A DNA stretch of 15,754 nucleotides from Candidatus Giovannonibacteria bacterium RIFCSPHIGHO2_02_43_16 (GTDB lineage: Bacteria; Patescibacteriota; Minisyncoccia; JACPKW01; UBA11713), in NCBI GenBank assembly GCA_001778545.1, contig MFHJ01000033.1:1180-16933 (forward strand), given 5' to 3'. Below, piece by piece: positions 13,244-15,754 of the stretch (its first letter is position 1; the number at the start of each line of letters is the position of its first letter). Made by a program: the position numbers and the translations under genes. Under the pieces are notes generated by a model. That model was given only the letters and a program-made list of their open reading frames with translations, was not told where the DNA came from and made no database searches.

Positions 13244-14146
13244 ATGTCATTAAAGATAGGGATCGTCGGATTGCCGAACGTAGGCAAATCAACGCTATTC
13301 CAGGCACTGACAAAAAAAGAAGTTGACTGTTCTAACTACCCATTTGCCACAATCGACCCGAATATCGGCGTTGTGGAAGTTCCCGATGCGAGATTAAAGA
13401 ATCTTGCGGAGATTTCTCATTCGAAAAAAATCGTCCCTGCCGTAGTTGAATTCGTTGATATCGCCGGGCTAGTTAAGGGCGCCGCCGAAGGGGAAGGCTT
13501 GGGAAACAAATTTTTAACTCATATTCGCGAGGTTGACGCGATTTTGGAAGTAGTGCGGGCATTCGAGGATGATAGCGTTATACACGTAGCTGGCAAACCG
13601 AATCCAGCTTCGGACATTGAAACGATTAAAATAGAACTCGAACTAAAGGACATTGAGACTAAAGAAAAAGCAAAAGATCCGATGCAATTGCAACTGCTTT
13701 CCCAAAAACCGATTCTCTATGTCTTTAATGTTTCCGAAAATAGCAAACTTTTATTCCCCGACTTGCCTAGCTCTATTGCGCTGGATATTAAGAAAGAATT
13801 TGAATTATCAGAATTATCAGAAAAAGATCGCGAGGAGCTCGGCGAACAATCAGGATTAGGCGAACTTATACGAAAAGCGTACGAACTTTTGAACTTGATA
13901 ACTTTTTTCACGACCGGCGAAGACGAATCGCGAGCTTGGACTATTCCTAAAAACTCAACTGCTCCGCGCGCAGGACGAGCTATACACAGCGATTTTGAAA
14001 AAAAATTCATTCGCGCCGAAGTAATCCCATACGATAAATTCGCTGAATTAGGCTCAATGGCTAAAGCCCGCGAATCAGGCCTTTTGAGAACCGAGGGAAA
14101 AGAATATATAGTCAAAGACGGGGATATTATTGAATTTAAAATTTAA
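13244..14146 (+). CDS. ychF: YchF/Ola1-family ATPase lacking most of the helical domain
   Basis: Obg-family P-loop NTPase that prefers ATP and binds ribosomes; in other bacteria it is linked to translation and stress responses. It has 300 residues, against about 363 usually. G1 GLPNVGKST (9-17), switch I NYPFATIDPN, G3 DIAGLVKGA, and NVSE, the NxxE motif in place of NKxD that gives YchF its ATP preference. The C-terminal TGS domain (about 220-300, from ITFFTTGEDESRAW to IIEFKI) is present. Between DIETIKIELELKDIET and QKPILYVFNV only about 15 residues remain where the family has about 70 forming the antiparallel coiled coil. The frame is intact and the ends align cleanly, so this is a domain loss rather than a frameshift. 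A 9-base tandem repeat at 13802-13819 encodes ELSELSE. Confidence 0.93.
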   Translation: MSLKIGIVGLPNVGKSTLFQALTKKEVDCSNYPFATIDPNIGVVEVPDARLKNLAEISHSKKIVPAVVEFVDIAGLVKGAAEGEGLGNKFLTHIREVDAILEVVRAFEDDSVIHVAGKPNPASDIETIKIELELKDIETKEKAKDPMQLQLLSQKPILYVFNVSENSKLLFPDLPSSIALDIKKEFELSELSEKDREELGEQSGLGELIRKAYELLNLITFFTTGEDESRAWTIPKNSTAPRAGRAIHSDFEKKFIRAEVIPYDKFAELGSMAKARESGLLRTEGKEYIVKDGDIIEFKI

Positions 14147-14149
14147 GTC

Positions 14150-14158
14150 TGATATACT
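14150..14158 (+). promoter_or_regulatory. Extended -10 promoter of rpsF (leaderless)
   Basis: TGATATACT (TATACT at 14153-14158, TG at 14150-14151) is six bases before ATG 14165, so the rpsF-ssb-rpsR transcript would begin on the start codon. It directly follows the ychF stop. Confidence 0.65.
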
Positions 14159-14164
14159 TTTCCC

Positions 14165-14566
14165 ATGCAGCCAGAATCGAAATTATACGAAATTACCTAT
14201 ATATTGAAAGGGGAAAGCGAAGAAGAAGCTATAAATAATCTCGACAGTTTGAAAAAATCCGTCGAGGAAAACGGCGGGATGAATTTAGAAGAATCGAGAT
14301 CGTTTAAACGCCGCCTTGCTTACCCGCTGGGGAAAATTAGGGAAGCTTTTTCAGGGAGTATAAAATTCTTCCTGAAGCCGGATGCTATTAAAAATCTGGA
14401 AGAGTTTTTGAAACGCGAGAATAATATTATAAGATACCTTATAACCGTCTCAAGGCGCCAAACGAACAAGCCGCCTCAGCCTAAAAAAATCAGGAGAGTG
14501 GCTGAAATAAGCAATAGCGATATCAGGGAAATTGACAAAAAATTAGAAGAAATTTTAGGACAATAA
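14165..14566 (+). CDS. rpsF: Ribosomal protein bS6
   Basis: Small-subunit protein that binds 16S rRNA together with bS18. It has 133 residues, longer than a minimal S6 of about 95-100. The ferredoxin-like S6 domain fills about residues 1-100: YEITYILKG, then FKRRLAYPLGKIREAFSGSIKFFL, and later IIRYLITVSR. The tail (about 101-133) is charged and contains PPQPKKIRR and a predicted helix, IREIDKKLEEILG. First gene of the rpsF-ssb-rpsR operon, with a predicted leaderless start. Confidence 0.95.
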   Translation: MQPESKLYEITYILKGESEEEAINNLDSLKKSVEENGGMNLEESRSFKRRLAYPLGKIREAFSGSIKFFLKPDAIKNLEEFLKRENNIIRYLITVSRRQTNKPPQPKKIRRVAEISNSDIREIDKKLEEILGQ

Positions 14567-14567
14567 A

Positions 14568-15020
14568 ATGAATTTAAACAAAGTATTTTTAATCGGGAAC
14601 TTGACGCGCGATCCGGAGACGAGAGCTTTGCCGTCAGGCCAAAGCGTGGCCTCGTTTGGAATTGCCACCAACAGAATATACAAGAAAGACGGCAAACAGG
14701 AAAAACAAACTGAATTTCATAACATAGTCGCGTTCGGACGGCTGGCGGAAATTTGCTCTCAATATCTAACCCGCGGCAAGATGGTTCTTGTGGAAGGGCG
14801 GCTCGTTAATCGAAATTGGGAGGCTAAAGACGGCACAAAGAAAAACCGAACGGAGGTCATAATGGAAAATATGCAGATGGGCCCGAAGGGAGATTGGAAG
14901 CCCGCCGACTCGCCGGCAGGCGAGGCCGTAGCCCCAGCAAAGGCTGGAAGCCCTAAGGAGGAACTTGAAACAATCGAATATCCAAGCGATGAAATAAATC
15001 CAGATGAGATACCATTCTAA
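14568..15020 (+). CDS. ssb: Single-stranded DNA-binding protein
   Basis: Coats single-stranded DNA during replication, recombination and repair. It has 150 residues: an N-terminal OB fold (about 1-105, NKVFLIGNLTRDPE, then FGIATNR, TEFHNIVAFGRLAEIC and LVEGRLVNRNWEAKDG), a flexible linker, and the acidic tip PDEIPF, the family's protein-interaction tail (usually DDIPF). The linker (about 113-128) is encoded by two small palindromes at 14909-14924 and 14934-14947. The ATG follows the rpsF stop by one base, and AGGA inside rpsF, seven bases upstream, serves as Shine-Dalgarno. The 3' end overlaps rpsR by 17 bases. Confidence 0.96.
   Translation: MNLNKVFLIGNLTRDPETRALPSGQSVASFGIATNRIYKKDGKQEKQTEFHNIVAFGRLAEICSQYLTRGKMVLVEGRLVNRNWEAKDGTKKNRTEVIMENMQMGPKGDWKPADSPAGEAVAPAKAGSPKEELETIEYPSDEINPDEIPF
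14909..14947 (+). repeat. Two adjacent short palindromes in the ssb linker
   Basis: CTCGCC-GGCA-GGCGAG (14909-14924) and CCAGC-AAAG-GCTGG (14934-14947) are perfect inverted repeats ten bases apart. They encode SPAGEA and APAKAG. The second resembles the widespread REP-like palindromes that read as PAKAG when inside genes. The linker may have grown by such insertions. Confidence 0.55.
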
Positions 15021-15228
15021 AAATATCGAAAAGCAGTGCCATTTTTGCACGTCTAATGTAAAGAGAGTGGACTATAAGGATACTCTCGTCTTGAAACGTT
15101 TTTTGGATCCCCAATACAAGATAATGCCAAAAAGAAAATCCGGACTTTGTTCGCTACATCAGCGAAAGCTTGCGAGAGCTGTAAAAAGAGCGAGAGTAAT
15201 CGCTTTACTTCCTTTTATTGTCAGATAG
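15004..15228 (+). CDS. rpsR: Ribosomal protein bS18
   Basis: Small-subunit protein that binds next to bS6; 74 residues, the usual size. Signature: CHFC (12-15), VDYKDTLVLKRFLD, then KIMPKRKSGLCSLHQRKL, AVKRAR and IALLPF. CHFC with the later C and H (LCSLH) suggests a zinc-binding form. It overlaps the end of ssb by 17 bases and lacks a clear Shine-Dalgarno, so coupled translation from ssb is likely. The last 8 bases overlap the convergent TPR gene. Confidence 0.94.
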   Translation: MRYHSKNIEKQCHFCTSNVKRVDYKDTLVLKRFLDPQYKIMPKRKSGLCSLHQRKLARAVKRARVIALLPFIVR

Positions 15229-15754
15229 ACGACGTGAATTCGTCCAAAATTTTCTCTAGCCATAATGAAATAGCTGGATTTTTTGATATTCCTTCTTCGA
15301 GGATGGCGCGGGCTTTAGCGTTATCTTTTATCCTATAGCGATATAGCTCGTGGAGTTTCTGATAGACCATTAATTGAGATGGATCCAGCGCAATCGATTT
15401 GCGGTAACTGGCTTCAGCCTTGGCATAATCGTTCAAGGAATACGTGTATAAGTCTCCTAAATTATGCGGGGGGATGAAATCATCCGGCCTTAAATAAGAG
15501 GCGTATTCCCAGGCCTCTTTTGCGCCTTCGAAGTCGCCGATAAAATTCCTCTGCAATCCTAAATTAATCCAGTGTCCAGGAAGGCCGGGGTTTTGCCTTA
15601 AATCTTCAGTCAACATCTTTATATTTTCAAGCGCCATTTTTTTTGATTCCTCTGAAAGATTTGCCTTTATTTCCGGCGGGAAAGGAAGGGCTGGGACCGG
15701 TTTTTGATTACCTGAAGGTAAGGGGACAATTTTGATTTCGGGAGTAGATTGAGC
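15221..15754 (-). CDS. TPR-repeat protein (5' end beyond window)
   Basis: The frame is open from the TGA stop at 15221-15223 to the window edge, 177 codons, 39 of them upstream of the ATG at 15637. The true start is therefore outside, and ATG 15637 is probably internal. Visible part: a proline-rich stretch (VPLPSGNQKPVPALPFPPE), then at least three tetratricopeptide-like units, GHWINLGLQRNFIGDFEGAK, then PPHNLGDLYTYSLNDYAKAE, and YQKLHELYRYRIKDNAKAR. Similar proteins in related genomes, as I recall, carry an N-terminal membrane helix and face outward; that part is not visible here. Partner and function unknown. It converges on rpsR with an 8-base overlap and no terminator between. Confidence 0.8.
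   Translation of the reverse strand, partial: AQSTPEIKIVPLPSGNQKPVPALPFPPEIKANLSEESKKMALENIKMLTEDLRQNPGLPGHWINLGLQRNFIGDFEGAKEAWEYASYLRPDDFIPPHNLGDLYTYSLNDYAKAEASYRKSIALDPSQLMVYQKLHELYRYRIKDNAKARAILEEGISKNPAISLWLEKILDEFTSSI

Noticed and set aside
13640..13730. Frameshift or small assembly error in ychF
   Set aside because: One frame runs through all conserved motifs on both sides, so the missing part is absent in frame rather than shifted.
13802..13819. Nine-base tandem repeat in ychF as a phase-variation tract
   Set aside because: Only two units and a multiple of three, so slippage would change length without switching the frame.

Overview
The window reads as a chromosomal segment of a Candidate Phyla Radiation bacterium, most likely a Parcubacteria/Paceibacteria-type Patescibacterium. 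The lineage call rests on gene content and style, not on a phylogenetic marker search. The pointers are shortened housekeeping proteins (UvrC without its C-terminal HhH domain, YchF without its helical coiled-coil domain), a cupin-type phosphoglucose isomerase, a PaaX/Cas2-like small regulator, a TPR protein beside rpsR, and short GC-rich palindromes inserted inside genes. The code appears standard: TGA is the natural stop of the isomerase, phosphomannomutase and TPR genes.

Layout. 1-2543 (-): uvrA, running off the left edge. 2624-3085 (+): small two-helix membrane protein of unknown function. 3238-4539 (+): uvrC. 4555-6499 (+): secG and an N-terminally anchored family 5 substrate-binding protein. 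6468-7124 (+): cupin glucose-6-phosphate isomerase, overlapping the previous gene. 7129-7522: a broken tRNA-Leu carrying a palindrome insert, a GIY-YIG minigene, then an intact tRNA-Leu(CAG). 7531-8211 (+): a short-chain dehydrogenase with one in-frame TGA. 8224-9987 (+): ribonuclease J. 10050-10583 (-): PaaX/Cas2-like regulator. 10786-11787 (+): trpS. 11829-13211 (-): phosphomannomutase/phosphoglucomutase. 13244-14146 (+): ychF. 14165-15228 (+): rpsF-ssb-rpsR. 15221-15754 (-): TPR protein, running off the right edge.

Genes that work together: UvrA and UvrC are two parts of nucleotide excision repair. The isomerase and PMM/PGM both act on hexose phosphates. rpsF-ssb-rpsR is the classic ribosome/replication operon. 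SecG is part of the export channel, and the adjacent anchored binding protein is presumably exported.

Three themes deserve attention. First, several start codons sit 6-9 nt behind a good -10 box with no room for a Shine-Dalgarno leader (uvrC, secG, paaX-like, trpS, pgm, rpsF, probably others), which predicts leaderless mRNAs. Second, short palindromes are inserted in frame in trpS, uvrC and probably the ssb linker, and one sits inside a tRNA-Leu gene. Third, the tRNA-Leu / GIY-YIG / tRNA-Leu block looks like the scar of a small mobile gene that targets tRNA-Leu. No rRNA, CRISPR array, prophage or insertion sequence was seen, and no gene-free stretch exceeds about 200 bases.
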